In this document: positions 52,754-64,000 of the stretch, one piece after another
Position numbering within the stretch: position 1 is the first letter of the stretch
Layout: each line of letters opens with the position of its first letter
Assembly (NCBI GenBank): GCA_002794735.1
Contig: NBAZ01000007.1
Coordinates: 1,426,001 to 1,490,000 of the forward strand
Length of the DNA: 64,000 nucleotides
Origin: Pyrrhoderma lamaoense
Lineage: Eukaryota; Basidiomycota; Agaricomycetes; Hymenochaetales; Hymenochaetaceae
Direction: 5' to 3'
Notes under the pieces: generated by a model
What the model was told of the DNA's origin: nothing
Databases searched by the model: none
Seen by the model: the letters and a program-made list of their open reading frames with translations, nothing else
Made by a program: the position numbers and the translations under genes

Positions 52754-54392
52754 TCAGCTTATCAAAGCCTTGTATTGTTCGTGTAGTTGACTAGCGAGTG
52801 TTCTCCGTTGCTCTGCAGACCTAACTTCGAACAAAGCCATAGCAGCGTCAGATTCTAATTTGTGTTGATAAGGACGACGGCCGAATTCATCAGCCATTCG
52901 CTTAATTCGAGCTACTTCAAGACCATCGATCTGCGAATAAACTATTTCAGTGACCATTCTATAACTACATGTAATCTTTTATGAGTTTGACTAACTTTAT
53001 CGCGGGGCTTAGGGTCAGGAGGGAGATTGACGTAGTCAAGGGCAAGCATGTTTCGATCCCGAGCGAGGTTATCCGTAGCCCTAAATTCTTCCAAGTAGTA
53101 GCTCGCAAGATTATCAATTTGCGAGAACGACTTGGCGGGTTTTTGTGTAGCATCGTCATCACGCCCTATGTTTTGGGTATTTATCATTTCTGAGCCAACT
53201 CCCGTCGTTCCTTGATTTGTGGGTTGAGGTGCGAGTCCTTTTACTTCACCAATTCGCTCATCTACGGATGAAATGGGATCAATGGTTGATATATATATAT
53301 AACGGTTTTCTCTGCGGCTTTACCTGGAGTGTGACCAGTTTCTTCATCCTTGGGGATACCCTTTAGTACTAGGCTCTCTTTTGTGATTGTGACCGAAGTG
53401 GTTGAGTGTTCAGGTGAAGTGACCTTATTAGGGTCCTGTAAAGCATCTCCCGTAGGTGCTCCGCACTGCTGTGTGGGTGTATGTTCTTTCTTGTTCTCTG
53501 TTCTGCGAGGACTCATACTCTCTGTTCGCACTCGCCTTGGAGGTCTTCGGTCATGTAAAGGTGAGGATGACCTCTCACGCTTTCTTGGTGTCCTCTCTCC
53601 ATACCTACTGAAACGGCCAGCAGAGCGTCGAGATTCAGTACTGGCATCCCTTCTTCTGCGATTTCTTATGTCATCGCTGACTTTTTGCCTATCTGGACTG
53701 TATCTACGTCTTGTATAATATCCTCTAGGAGAGGGAGAACGAGAGATTGGTCTTCGAGATAGATTAGGAGAACGGGGTCGATGAGACGGCGGACTCCTGT
53801 ATCTAGGGTCTGCTCTTATACTGGCTAGATTTGGGAGGTATTTAACTCTTTTAGCAGTCAGTATATAGGTAAAGTGCATACCATCGAATTCACGTTTGTA
53901 AGCTTCCCATTCTTCCTCATCCCTTGGAAATTCACGCTTAATTCCATAATGCCTGTGGTGAGCTTCCCAGTTGTCCCTTTCTATTTTATCTACTCTTTCT
54001 TTTTCTTTCTTATCAAATTCCCTTTGCAGTTCCCGATGTCTCTCCCTCTTCATCTCCCTCTCTAACTCCCTTTCTCTCTCTGAGACCCTACCCCTACCCC
54101 TACCCCTGCCTCTGCCCCCACCCCTATCTCTTTCCATCCACTCTCCTTCATCTCGCCAGTCTCTACTATTTCTGTAATCACGACTATGATCACGATCGCG
54201 AGGTCGTCCGTATGACGGTGAGTAGGTATGGGACGTATACTGTCCTTCATCATGACGACGTGAATCGTATCTTGGGACCCACGCGTCGCCGTGTCTGGGT
54301 CGTTCGCGTTCATATTCTCTTCTACGTTCTCTTGAGTTTGCATCTCTTTCAGTAATTTCTCCACGTTCGGGTTCTTTTCCCTTAGAACTCAT
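52754..54392 (-). CDS. RS/RE-rich hypothetical protein, probably RNA-processing
   Basis: Starts MSSKGKEPERGEITERDANS. The N-terminal half is packed with RE, RD and ER repeats and a GRGRGRGRGRV stretch. Next come KREFPRDEEEWEAYKREFDG and a classic RS part (RYRSPPSHRPRSPNLSRRP, RRRRDASTESRRSAGRFSR). Introns are about 53830-53877 and 53265-53307. The C-terminal part (SQIDNLASYYLEEFRATDNL, SQIDGLEVARIKRMADEFGR, AEQRRTLASQLHEQYKALIS) looks helical and ordered. Composition is typical of nuclear splicing-related proteins; the exact family is unknown to me. It is divergent from cyclin L, itself a splicing-linked cyclin, across 194 bases. Confidence 0.75.
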
Positions 54393-54586
54393 AGTGGAAT
54401 ATCTGTGAAGGTTTTTATGGCAGTTGAGAAAAGTCAGTAGATTATTCAAGAAGTCTTCAAGGTGGTTTTCCGAGCCTTGTTTATTTGTTTGTTTGTAGTA
54501 CAGTCTTTGTCATGTGATACACTATTGTTATAAGATCATTAAAATTCACAAAAGATTCGTGTGTGCGGCTCTCAAGTGAACGCACA
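54393..54586. promoter_or_regulatory. Short divergent promoter between RS protein and cyclin L
   Basis: A 194-base gap between two start codons on opposite strands; likely a shared promoter. It contains TTGTTTATTTGTTTGTTTG near 54477-54495. Confidence 0.45.
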
Positions 54587-55641
54587 ATGTCAATCTCGTT
54601 GTATCCTCTTGCATCCCTATCTCAAATTGAAAATACACCCTCTAGGGTGGATGGGATTCCTTCAGAATTAGAAGAAGACTTACGCGCTTATGGATGTAAG
54701 CTCATTCAGCAAGCTGGTATATTACTTAAGCAGTTAAGTCTATGTTTTTGTAGATGAACATTGAGTTCCTCAAGTATATATGGCAGGAAGCAAGTTGCAA
54801 TGGCAACTGCCCAAATACTCTTTCAAAGGTTTTGGTACGTCTCTTCTATGAGACAATTTGGTATCATGGTATCTATACCCGTATATGTAAAGTTCTAGCT
54901 CTAATTTACTCCCAGGATACAGGAATGGGGGCGTTATACCTTGCTTCTAAACTAGAAGAATGCCCGGTCCGCATGAGGGATCTCATCAATGTCTATGACC
55001 TTCTTTGTCAACGTACGGAACATCAACGGAAGACTCTACTGAAGTCCCAAGGATCTCCAGAGGAGCTAATGCCGGTTTTCAAGTATACACCTATGAGTTA
55101 CTTTGCACAAGCATTTTATGATATGAAGGATGCTTTAATCGTGTCGGAGATGCAGCTGTTGAAACGACTTGGGTTCAATGTCCTTGTAGCTCTACCATAC
55201 GGCACTCTAGTCAACTATCTCCGTGTCCTTGGTCTAATAAACAAAGAAGATGTATCACAACGGTCATGGGGTTACTTGAACGATGCGTATGCGCCCTTTA
55301 TTTCGCATTTGCTCTTTTCGATTGTTTATTGACTGTTAACTACGATGTTCAGACTTCAGACGCCAGTGTACGCACTATATCCAGTTCCGACGATTGTATG
55401 TGCAGCAATTCTCCTCACAATAAGATTTCTCCGAATAGCACTTCCGTCACATCCACCCACATGTTGGTGGGAATTATTTGATGCAAACTGGGAAGATATG
55501 TGGAGTGTTTCTGGATATATAATGCGGTTATATCGTAAACGAACTATAGAAGAACGGACAAGGCCTATGTCACTGATAACTAAAAAGGATTTGCGTAAAT
55601 GGATAGAAGAAAATGTAGCTCGTAATGAAGAAAAGCAATGA
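54587..55641 (+). CDS. Cyclin L (partner of a CDK11-type kinase)
   Basis: Regulatory cyclin that pairs with CDK11-like kinases in transcription and pre-mRNA splicing. Exons 54587-54732, 54787-54868, 54916-55286 and 55353-55641 total 888 nt and encode 295 residues with no frame errors. The N-terminus has SRVDGIPSELEEDLRAYGCK. The cyclin box has QVAMATAQILFQRFWYVSSM and DTGMGALYLASKLEECPVRM. The connecting part has EMQLLKRLGFNVLVALPYGT and NYLRVLGL. The second fold has YALYPVPTIVCAAILLTIRF and WWELFDANWEDMWSVSGYIM. There is no long C-terminal RS tail such as animal cyclin L has. Confidence 0.92.
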
Positions 55642-55806
55642 GTATATGAATAACCTCTGTAAAGCGTCTATGAGTATCGTTATTAATTACATCCATCCAA
55701 GAATATTTTTGGTAAATCGGTGTTAAGCACGTGAGAGAATGACTTGCCTTTACCATGTAAAATTATTACTTCTGGTACCTCTTCCATATTACGTCTCGTT
55801 AGTATA

Positions 55807-58511
55807 ATGCTAGATCATTGTTCAATATCACATAGAGGTATGGAAATCAATGTAACAAGTATCCTGTAAATCTCGTCTAACTCATAAGTAATACTTAGGT
55901 GGTGTTGTACTCTGGAGTCGTTCATTCACTCCAAGTGCCGCGCAAGCTGTATCAAACCCGGCTACTTCTCCAGTCAATTCCTTGATAAGAGACGTGCTCA
56001 TTGAAGGAAGGAGCAGCGATGAAAAATACGAGAGAGACGGGTACTCAATTCGCTGGACTTTTGTTAATGAACTTGAACTCATTTTTGTGGTGTGTAAAGT
56101 TCTCTGACACGAGTAGAACTTGTTGCAATTACAAATTTACTGATTTCCGCTCTAGGTTACCTACCAGCGCATCTTACAACTAACATATGTTGAAGACCTT
56201 TTAGCCGCAATCAAAGCATTGTTCGTCAAATTATATGAACCCTTTTTGACTGCATTTGTTACTTCACTCCATGCATTAAACAACGGCTCTACACGTGTCA
56301 ATACAATCCAGACATGGGATTTCACCAAGGCATTGGAGGGCTGGGATAAGGTGTTTGATAAAGTCTTGAGAGAGCTTGAAGATAAAGTCAATCAGGTGAG
56401 CCAACCCTCTACTTGGTGAGCTCTCGGACATGTATTGATACACTCACTGTAGGATAGAAAGACAAAGTTCAGGCCTTCTTCCCGATTGAGCCGTCAATGA
56501 CTCCTCCTTCTGATGAAGCTACTGGTATATACTATTATCACACAATTACTCATAATTCTGACTGTTCTCCTTGAATATAGAACCGGCTATCTCTTCTGAT
56601 ACACCACTTGATGGACAGCAAATATCGCGGAATGTCCAAGCTCTGAAAAATAGGTTAAGAGGAAGGGGAGAGGCAGGGGAAAGGGCCGTGTGGAGTCTAG
56701 CGGGAGGGAAATCCTTCTGCATCCGAGTATGCACTATCTTCAGATAGTCTTTAGATCAATCTAATTATTCACCTTCAGTTCTGACTCTCCGTCCAAGAAA
56801 AAGTCCCGAACGAAAGTGCAACGGAAGTGGGGTGATGAAGCTCCTACAGAAGCGGATATGGACTCTCTCGACTTCAGCCCGACAAGCCTATCTCTCAGGG
56901 CGTATCAAACCAAAAACCTACTGATCTTTCCACCCTCGTTGATAATGATTCGCTAGGTACTCGTTGTCAGGACGGTTCGTATGAAGTTAAGGACTGGGAA
57001 CCCGCAAAGAAAACAAACGGTGGAGATGTAGATGATTTCGTTACACGTACATTAGCTGCTCAGCAGAAGATACAGAATTCCCAGGAGAAGAGTGGAGGCT
57101 CCCTGGGGGCTCTAGGTTCTATCTTCGCTCGTTTGACGGGATCAATGGTCCTTAGTGAGGCGGATTTGAAGCCTGTGTTAGATAGTATGAAGCAGCATTT
57201 GATGAAAAAGAATGTTGCAAAGGAGATAGCCGACAAAATTTGTGAAGATGTTGGAGAGGGACTCATCGGCAAGAAGGTCGGCGGCTTCCAGAGTAAGAAG
57301 ATTACATTACTAGTTGATTTCTGAGAATTTCTAATTGTTTCAATACAGCAATTAATGCGACTGTCCGACAAGCCTTATCCACCTCTTTGACTCGAATCCT
57401 AACTCCGAATACCTCAACCGATCTTCTATTATCGATTCGGACTAAGTTATACTCTCCCTTAGCATCAACACAGCAGCGTCTACCTTACAGTATTGTTTTC
57501 GTCGGTGTTAATGGTGTGGGAAAGAGTACGAATTTATCGAAAGTCTGCTTCTGGCTTATACAGAATGGTTTCAAAGTACTGATCGCAGCTTGCGATACAT
57601 TCAGGTGCGTTGTTCACCTGAATAGAACTTACATCTGATATCTGATCGTAGTCGCTATTGATGGCAGGAGTGGTGCAGTTGAACAGTTAAGGGTACATGT
57701 CCGTAATCTCGGAATGCTAGATGCGAATGGACCCGATGGGAAAGGGGGTGTTGAACTTTATGAACGAGGCTATGGGAAGGATGCGGCAGGGATTGCCAAG
57801 GAAGCCATCTTATATGGTAACAAACATGCAAGTAACATATGGAAAGCTCCCTTTTCTAACGGTATATTTATTTAGCGAAAGACAACAACTTTGATGTCGT
57901 ATTAATTGACACCGCGGGACGAATGCAAGACAATGAAGTAAGTTCTGATTACATTGGTATTCTTGAATTTATGGTGTCTGACCTCCTGTAGCCCTTGATG
58001 CGTGCGTTGGCGAAGGTAACTAGGCCACTACAACTACACTAGTCTTATGGAGGCTAACTCATGTATAGCTTGTTGCAACGAACAATCCAGATAAGATCAT
58101 GTTCGTTGGTGAAGCGTTAGTTGGTAATGAAGCCGTTGACCAGCTGTCTAAATTTGATCGTGCGTTAAAAGACTTCTCCTCCGCATCCGGCACGTCTGGG
58201 AAGGGACGTGGATTGATGGCATGCTCGTAACAAAGTGGGACACTGTGGATGACAAGGTAAACTTTCATTCTGAAATCCTGCGGATATTAGTCTATTGGAT
58301 TTGTCTAAACGAGGTCCAGGTTGGTGCCGCTTTATCCATGACGTATGTCACCGGGCAGCCTATTATATTTGTTGGTTGTGGTCAGGTATGTGGCATGTTC
58401 AATGTTTTTTTATGATGAATACTGACTATGAATTTTGTATCTTTACAGACTTATACTGATCTCCGTCAGCTTAGAGTGTCGAATGTCGTTCAGGCACTTT
58501 TGAGTGACTGA
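55807..58511 (+). CDS. SRP101: Signal recognition particle receptor subunit alpha
   Basis: GTPase at the ER membrane that docks SRP-ribosome complexes. The start ATG at 55807 gives [11 protein letters not shown], spliced to [11 protein letters not shown] (SRX domain). This is followed by [36 protein letters not shown] and [20 protein letters not shown]. After a basic linker ([19 protein letters not shown]), the NG domain shows [60 protein letters not shown] and [18 protein letters not shown]. The end is VVQALLSD. Four single-base deletions break it: the G runs at 56683-56685 and 56706-56708, the C run at 56878-56880, and 58211-58213 (GRG to IDGMLVTK). The minus-strand frame at 55882-56082 is a shadow of exon 2. 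Confidence 0.93.
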
Positions 58512-58988
58512 CGAATCTAATTACGCTCTTGTAGACTATATATACTTGTGTTCGACATCATCTCATGTTGTTGTTGTTAAGTGTATCCATATTACTTCTC
58601 TGATTGACTGTTAGTGTAGTAAAGATACACCCAAGTACATGTATAAGCTGTGATGTGTATATGTAGTCGGTTATATACATAATGTCTAGCGTGGGAAGCT
58701 TTACTTACCCTATGTTGTCACCAGTAACCTATTTCTATTCTACAGCAACACAAGACCTCGTTGCTGCGGGCACAGCACATTTCACTCTTATTCTTTTACT
58801 TTATCGATATATCACGACGTCGTTCGAGCTCCTATCTTCGTAAGCTCTGCCAAATACGGTGCACAGCCAACCCTTACTGAGACCACGCGGAATTATTCGA
58901 TCAAGTAACCTTTTAGGCCAAATACCTCTCTACACTTCAAAATCAAACAAACCGGTTTTTCAGCTAATATCTGATTGAAGAATCAAGG
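58512..58988. other. Intergenic, tandem genes
   Basis: Contains the SRP receptor 3' end and the SFT2 promoter. AT-rich; no gene recognised. Confidence 0.35.
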
Positions 58989-59828
58989 ATGTCGAGTAAA
59001 GGATGGCTTTCTATTGGAAGCACCTCAAATTTAGTTCCAGATACCCAATTTTGGGAGGGTGAGGATCAGCTTAGCAAGTGGGGCTTCAAGATGAGCAGGA
59101 CAACCCGTTTGTATGGGTTCATCGGTTGGTACGTTGTTCATATGAAAATAGTGAACAATAGGGAATTGAGTGAAAGAATCAGCACAGTAATTGGTCTTGC
59201 GTTGAGCATCCTAGGTGTCATATTTCTATTCTTTGATGGCTTCATCAGCTTTGCCAGTAAGCGCCTAACACCGATCTACCGTCCTAGTTTTGTTAATGCC
59301 TGATCAACGAAAGTCATGTATGCATTGGGAACGATTGTATCCCTCCTTGGAACGGCATTCGTTTTACGTGTAAGTCGATTGTCGTGTAGTCCTATGTCGA
59401 CAGCACTAAATTTAATTTATCATAGTTTGATAGACAGTTTAGCATGGTACGCGGTCTATCTCTTAAAGGTGTGATGACTTTGAATACTAATCTTTGCATG
59501 GTTATAGATGTTTGAGAAAATACGAATTCTCGCGACTATAGTTTTATTAATTTCAATAGCCATGATTTTTGTGGGTGCTTTTGTTATTAAGAGTGGGGTA
59601 AGCACATTTTTCTATCCAGCTGTTATCTTTACCTCTTATACAACTTTTATTCATGCTTTCAGATCGTGTGTCTTAGTATGTACATGACCAAATCATACTT
59701 TGCTTGACTTTACTAATCTAATACTTGTAGTCCTGGTCTTTGTACAATTCTTGGCGTACATTTGGTACAACCTCTCTTACATACCCTATGCTCGAAGTGC
59801 TGTATTAGGGTTCCTCAGACTTTCATAG
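58989..59828 (+). CDS. SFT2: SFT2-domain vesicle transport protein
   Basis: Four-span Golgi membrane protein linked to endosome-to-Golgi fusion with Sed5-type SNAREs. The first exon 58989-59128 gives MSSKGWLSIGSTSNL, then SRTTRLYGFIGC. The next, after the acceptor GAATCAG, gives TVIGLALSILGVIFLFFDGF. Later exons give MYALGTIVSLLGTAFVLR, FDRQFSM, then KIRILATIVLLISIAMIFVG and FVQFLAYIWYNLSYIPYARS. The end is VLGFLRLS at 59828. The four hydrophobic segments and the TRLYGF and YxLSYIPYAR motifs define the family. Small exons (21 and 19 nt) occur; all phases agree, with no missing base. Confidence 0.9.
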
Positions 59829-60379
59829 ACTTCACGTGTACACATCAGTATGTAGTACCAACCTCAAATTTTACGCGGAGCTCGGCTCAATCTCTGAGAT
59901 TACAAGAGGATGGAAGCTGACTCTTTTTTCAATTTCTTCTGTTCCTGATATGTAGTTTCTTCAGATAGTTATACGATGATTAGGTCATTCTTATGCATGC
60001 CTTTGATGTTGCAAAGAAGCAATGAATTTGAAATTTGAACTAATTCTTGGACTGAAGCTCAATCTATTTGTGGTATCGTCTGTCACATCTCTAATGGATG
60101 TTGTAGAATTGAAAGTAGGATGTTCGTGAATATTTGGGGTGGAATGAACTTTATACTTCATTTATTGCAGTAGCTTAATGTCATACATTTCCTTCGTTAA
60201 CGCTATACGCTTCAGCAAGGAAGAGCGTATAGCAAGGAAGATCATAAAATGGTTATACTTTTGCATATATATATCTGCATATGATGAAATAAAACTCCTA
60301 GAGAACCAAATTATCCTGACGCTAACACCTCGTAAATATTGTTCCTGCGTTATATCCAGTGTTTCAATTACATGTATGT
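59829..60379. other. Convergent intergenic region
   Basis: AT-rich spacer between the 3' ends of SFT2 (+) and glyoxalase II (-). It contains an ATATATATAT tract near 60266. The frames at 60162-60405 lack homology. Confidence 0.4.
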
Positions 60380-61468
60380 TCAAAAATTATTTTTCTTTGT
60401 CCTAAGAGCATCCATGACAGATTCTACGGAGGTGCTAGCCGTAGCACCTATTGCACTCCTATTTCCAATTCTTAGTTCATATAGAATCATATACTAGGTT
60501 GTGCTAAAGACTCACAAGACTTCAGGGCTTTTGAGTCTCATGAAGACATTCCACTCTTTTTCATCTCCGATGCAGCTTTTACCCGTTGTTACCTTATTTT
60601 CGCTGACTAGAGCTTGTAATCGTGACATTCCGGGAGAATTCGGTTCGATAGTTTTAGCAAATGCAAAGTTACTGGCGGTGTATTCGTGCCCTGCGTAGAC
60701 AACTGTTGGATCAGGGAGTGTACCCAGATAAGACAGCGCGCGGTGCATCTCTGATGCGGAACCTTCAAAGAATCGACCGCAGCCGCCTACAAACAGGGTG
60801 TCCCCAGTGAAGACTGCACCGGGTTCTGATGGCTTGGTTTTATCTGTTACATAGTAGCAGATAGAGTCCTGAGTGTGACAGGGTGTGGCAAGGCAACTGT
60901 TATGACCAGATTGATATTGATGTTGAGTCAGCTTTAATATTCTTTCCATGAGCGAGATGAAGGCTTACCGGACCTTTAGCATCTCAGAAATGGTGAGCTC
61001 ATCATTATCTTTAACAATATTTTTTGCATGTCCTTGAGTAGAGCCCCATAAATCGGTGCATTTGCATACATAGACGCCTGTTGTCTCCAGTGAATAGAAT
61101 GAACAGATATAAAATATCAACTCAAGAGACATACAAAATCCTATTGCGTTTTAGCCTAATTCAAGCCAAGTCACGGGAGGATATGAACAGACCTTGTTGC
61201 CTCCACTATGATCGTAATGGTGATGGGTAGTGAGATTAGCAACTATCTCAACACCTTCATTGTCAGCAACCGCCTTGACCTTGCTTAAATCATAGGGATC
61301 AATGGCAGCAGCCTGATTAGTAGTATCGTCGATGAGAAGATATGCATAATTATCCGCACGGACGGGGACTGGAATTATTTTCATTCTTGAACGGAAAGAC
61401 GACGAAAAGTGGCGCCTAGTCACAATTTTGTACGAGTCTGGTACTCGGCGAAAGAACCAGGACATCAT
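60380..61468 (-). CDS. GLO2: Hydroxyacylglutathione hydrolase (glyoxalase II)
   Basis: Zinc metallo-hydrolase that splits S-lactoylglutathione to lactate and glutathione, the second step of methylglyoxal detoxification. Exons 61193-61468, 60969-61077, 60516-60896 and 60380-60470. The N-terminus MMSWFFRRVPDSYKIVTRRH is a likely mitochondrial signal, with an inner Met (SRMKIIPVPVRADNYAYLL) that could start a cytosolic form. The metal motif is LTTHHHYDHSGG. The rest includes CLATPCHTQDSICYYV, FTGDTLFVGGCGRFFEG and VVYAGHEYTASNFAFA. The last exon gives ESVMDALRTKKNNF. One G is missing at 61044-61047 (C run on the plus strand), between APIYG and GSTQGHAKN. With it the total is 858 nt, 285 residues. 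Confidence 0.93.
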
Positions 61469-61963
61469 ATGCTTGTGAATATGTGATGTGTAAGCAGTAA
61501 CTTAATTGAGATGCACGCGCGTCATCTGTGTGTGCATCTTTGTTTCTATTTGTTTCTCTGTTGATTGATGGATACTGTTACCAACCCGCGCAAGAATCAT
61601 TGTCATCAGATTGTTCATATCATGATGCCCCAACATACATCGATATATTCCACCTCGACTAGCACCTCACATCCTTGTTTGCCCCCTTCGCCCACCTTTC
61701 GCTCATTCCCAAACAGCCTAGTGTTAGTTTAATCTGTCATCGGTACGATATTCTGTGATAATGTGCTTTGTTCAAATCACTTAGTATGAAAATTGTATTC
61801 TCTACACTAGCAGATGACTATATATATCTCAAACGCGAGGAGCATCGAGTATGAAAGACAGGGCAATCTCGGTGGCATGCATATGAACACGTGGGGTAAG
61901 ATAGATAGGAAGAATTCGAATAATAAGCCGCCTTGGTAGGTCCCTAAGAGTCTTCGTACTATC
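61469..61963. promoter_or_regulatory. Divergent intergenic region
   Basis: About 500 bases between the glyoxalase II start (-) and the proposed start of the membrane protein (+). No motif claimed. Confidence 0.3.
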
Positions 61964-62951
61964 ATGATGAGACTCAGGCTTATCTGCACACTAGTTACCG
62001 CCCGACTCAGCTAAAGAGGGGTAATAGCCTTTAAATACTTTCTACTGAGCTTCTTATCACTTATACATGTGGTAAAAGACGATTCTTGCCCGGATTCACC
62101 TCCTGGGGTGGGCACTGATACAAGTGGACCCCTTTCATCGAGATCTACTACGAGTGCGTCTCAAACAAGATATTTCTAAAGACCCGATCATCTCGTTATA
62201 TATATATTAACTGAAACATCTATGTATTTCATTGTTTAGGTACTAAAACTCAAGAACAGGGGCCTGAATGCAGTTATCCGAGTTCAACAACCTTTTGCCT
62301 CACATCAGCCTCAAGTGGAAACAACACAGGCTCAACCGCATCTACATCTGGCGCAGAAACAGTATCTTCGAATACGGGTACGATACTGACTACTATTGCA
62401 ACAAGCACATCGCAAAGTACAATCTTACTTGGGACACAAATATCCTCAAGTTCTATGCCATCTCTTTCCCTACTCCCACCTTCGTCATCAAAAAATACAA
62501 ACCTAGGTCTGATTATAGGTGTCTCAATCGGCGGTTTCCTACTTCTCACAGCCCTAGTTTTCTTTGTACTTCGTTTCTTGCTGCGTAGGCGTCGTCGCGC
62601 CCGCATACCGGCATCCGTCGAATTTGTTAATCAAGACGCTCATGCATTCGAGGGTTGGTACACCTTTTCTAACTGATAATAACAATAATATAAGCACTAA
62701 TGACCTGTTCTAACACACTGATAGCACCTGGAGTCGGGTCTGGAAAGTATGGGTATCTCTATCCAAATTCTGTTGGGGTTGTACAGAACTCGTACCCTGT
62801 TACGCGACAAACTTCTGAAGAGAGCCTGGATGATCCACCTCCGAGATTTTCGCAGCCATCTTACCCCAATCCCGGTACCTACCAACAGTACGATCCAGTA
62901 TCTGTCTCAGAGAAAGCTGGCTCAGAATATGGATATGCAGTTGCAATCTGA
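61964..62951 (+). CDS. Single-pass S/T-rich membrane protein (sensor-like)
   Basis: The proposed first exon starts MMRLRLICTLVTA, a signal-peptide-like segment. Joining it to DDSCPDSPPGVGTDTSGPLS requires one more C in the run 62001-62003 and an intron ending TAAAAG. The next intron ends at 62238. The following exon holds a Ser/Thr-rich extracellular part (CSYPSSTTFCLTSASSGN, STASTSGAETVSSNTG), a membrane span (LGLIIGVSIGGFLLLTALVF) and a strongly basic stop-transfer RFLLRRRRRARIP. The last exon (about 62727-62951) is a P/Y/S-rich cytoplasmic tail ending SEYGYAVAI. The layout resembles Mid2/Wsc cell-wall sensors or WSC-less relatives, but no WSC cysteine domain is visible. The start is tentative. 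Confidence 0.65.
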
Positions 62952-64000
62952 TAACTTTTAAAAGCTTGTTTACTGCTTCGATTTCTTTTCTAAAATAGCA
63001 TTAAATTTCAATTCTGAATTATCTATTGATGGGTCTTTTAAAGACTAGATACAACTTTCTACCGTTTATAATATATCAATACAACTCTCGATCTTCTACT
63101 AGTATTTTCATAAGCTTTGTTTTGGGTACGTCTGCTTGTCCTCACCATCTATAAGAAAAACCAACATCTAGGAAGTCGTTGGTCTATTATTATCATGCTT
63201 CGTTCCTTTTCTTATCGTAGCACTTTTTTGATCAATTCACATCCCCTCACGTCTTGCTTTGACCATATATATAATATGTAATAAAGCACACATATGGGAT
63301 TCGTTATTTATTTCTCGCCGCTTTTGTACTAAATAAAACTTTATTAAAGTGATTTTTCAGAAGCAGAATAATATGAAAATTGTATCTTTATTTTCGATTT
63401 TTAATTGTATGCAATTGACAACCACAAGAGAAGAAGAAAGTATAGTAAGTACATCATGGTCGTTACTAGTATTTACTTGTTAGAGCACACTGGGTTAGAA
63501 CCAGAAAGATGAGGCTCGTATCATGTATCATGATGATTAATGTAAGGGGAAACAAAGCCAAAGAAGGTAAGGAGCTGTGTGGGTCGAATACGACTTCATG
63601 AAAAAGAGAGAGAAAAGTGAGTAATGAAACATCTCGTTAAAGGGGGAGATCGTAATTGGGTAACGGGTAACAATTAAGGAAAATAGGAGAGGGAGAGATA
63701 AAGGCACAAAAGCGGGGAACGTTAGAAATGAAAAGAGCATTGCACTAGACTCGTGGTACATCATGCAGAGAGAAGAATAATAAAAACTCGGTAACAACAT
63801 GCGTAAGAGGAAGGAAAAAGTATAAGGAATATCGAAAGAGATGAGAAGAACGAGATAAAAAGGAGTATAATGGTAATAGAACAAAAAAGGTAAAAATGCA
63901 CAGCGACAAAGTACACGACAGCACAGCAATGCAAACACAACACATGGAGGCATATTTTTTGGAGGTGAAGTTGCCATCGACCAGCCCAAGCCAGCTAGCG
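62952..64000. other. Terminal stretch without a recognised gene
   Basis: Contains the 3' end of the membrane protein gene, then AT-rich and purine-rich sequence. Minus-strand frames at 63537-63989 are F/L/S strings from purine tracts. These may be the 3' untranslated part of a gene beyond the window. Confidence 0.35.

Noticed and set aside
54085..54115. TACCCC repeats resembling a basidiomycete telomere unit
   Set aside because: On the minus strand they are in frame inside the RS/RE protein and encode alternating Gly-Arg. There are only three or four units, so this is coding repeat and not a telomeric tract.
55882..56082. 66-codon minus-strand frame ending TTPPKYYL
   Set aside because: It is antisense to SRP receptor exon 2, whose plus-strand frame has clear SRX-domain conservation.

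Overview
This 64 kb window is nuclear DNA of a fungus, most likely a basidiomycete. Genes are cut by many short GT...AG introns (mostly 45-120 nt) with CTAAC/CTGAC-like branch sites close to the acceptor. The ATP synthase epsilon, Cbp3, eIF4A, Ypt1 and Argonaute sequences look basidiomycetous. Tremellomycetes is my best guess, but that is inference from protein resemblance and not proof. There are no bacterial-type operons, transposons, rRNA, tRNA or CRISPR arrays that I can support.

Layout. 1-2.5 kb: 3'-truncated coiled-coil gene (-). 3.2-6.2 kb: Ubp3/USP10-type deubiquitinase (+). 6.7-7.5 kb: cytochrome c oxidase subunit IV (+). 8.3-8.8 kb: ATP synthase epsilon (-), divergent from a Rab2/Rab4-like GTPase (+, 9.3-11.6 kb). 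14.0-14.5 kb: dual-specificity phosphatase (-). 16.6-18.3 kb: eIF4A (-). 18.7-20.8 kb: MFS transporter (-). 21.3-22.2 kb: zinc-ribbon protein (+). 22.3-24.2 kb: membrane-anchored aspartic protease (-). 24.8-25.8 kb: Ypt1/Rab1 (-). 26.3-30.2 kb: Argonaute (+). 30.8-32.5 kb: vitamin B6 synthase PDX1/SNZ (-). 32.7-33.9 kb: Cbp3 (+). 34.4-38.7 kb: large disordered protein (-). 43.0-44.4 kb: low-complexity protein (-). 45.0-45.7 kb: mitochondrial ribosomal protein mL49 (+). 52.8-54.4 kb: RS/RE-rich protein (-), divergent from cyclin L (+, 54.6-55.6 kb). 55.8-58.5 kb: SRP receptor alpha (+). 59.0-59.8 kb: SFT2 (+). 60.4-61.5 kb: glyoxalase II (-). 62.0-63.0 kb: single-pass S/T-rich membrane protein (+).

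The genes are mostly housekeeping. One group serves mitochondria (COX IV, ATP synthase epsilon, Cbp3, mL49, and probably glyoxalase II). Another serves the secretory pathway (SRP receptor, Ypt1, Rab2/4-like, SFT2, protease). Others serve RNA biology (Argonaute, eIF4A, cyclin L, RS protein). Two long stretches, 38.7-43.0 kb and 45.7-52.7 kb, hold no gene I can recognise.

The most important observation for anyone using this annotation is technical. At least ten conserved genes are each broken by one or more single missing bases, nearly always at a short run of identical bases (usually C or G). Adding one base per site restores family-conserved sequence, and in four genes it makes the summed exon lengths an exact multiple of three. 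This pattern points to residual homopolymer deletions in the assembly and not to pseudogenes. I found no convincing novel biological system.
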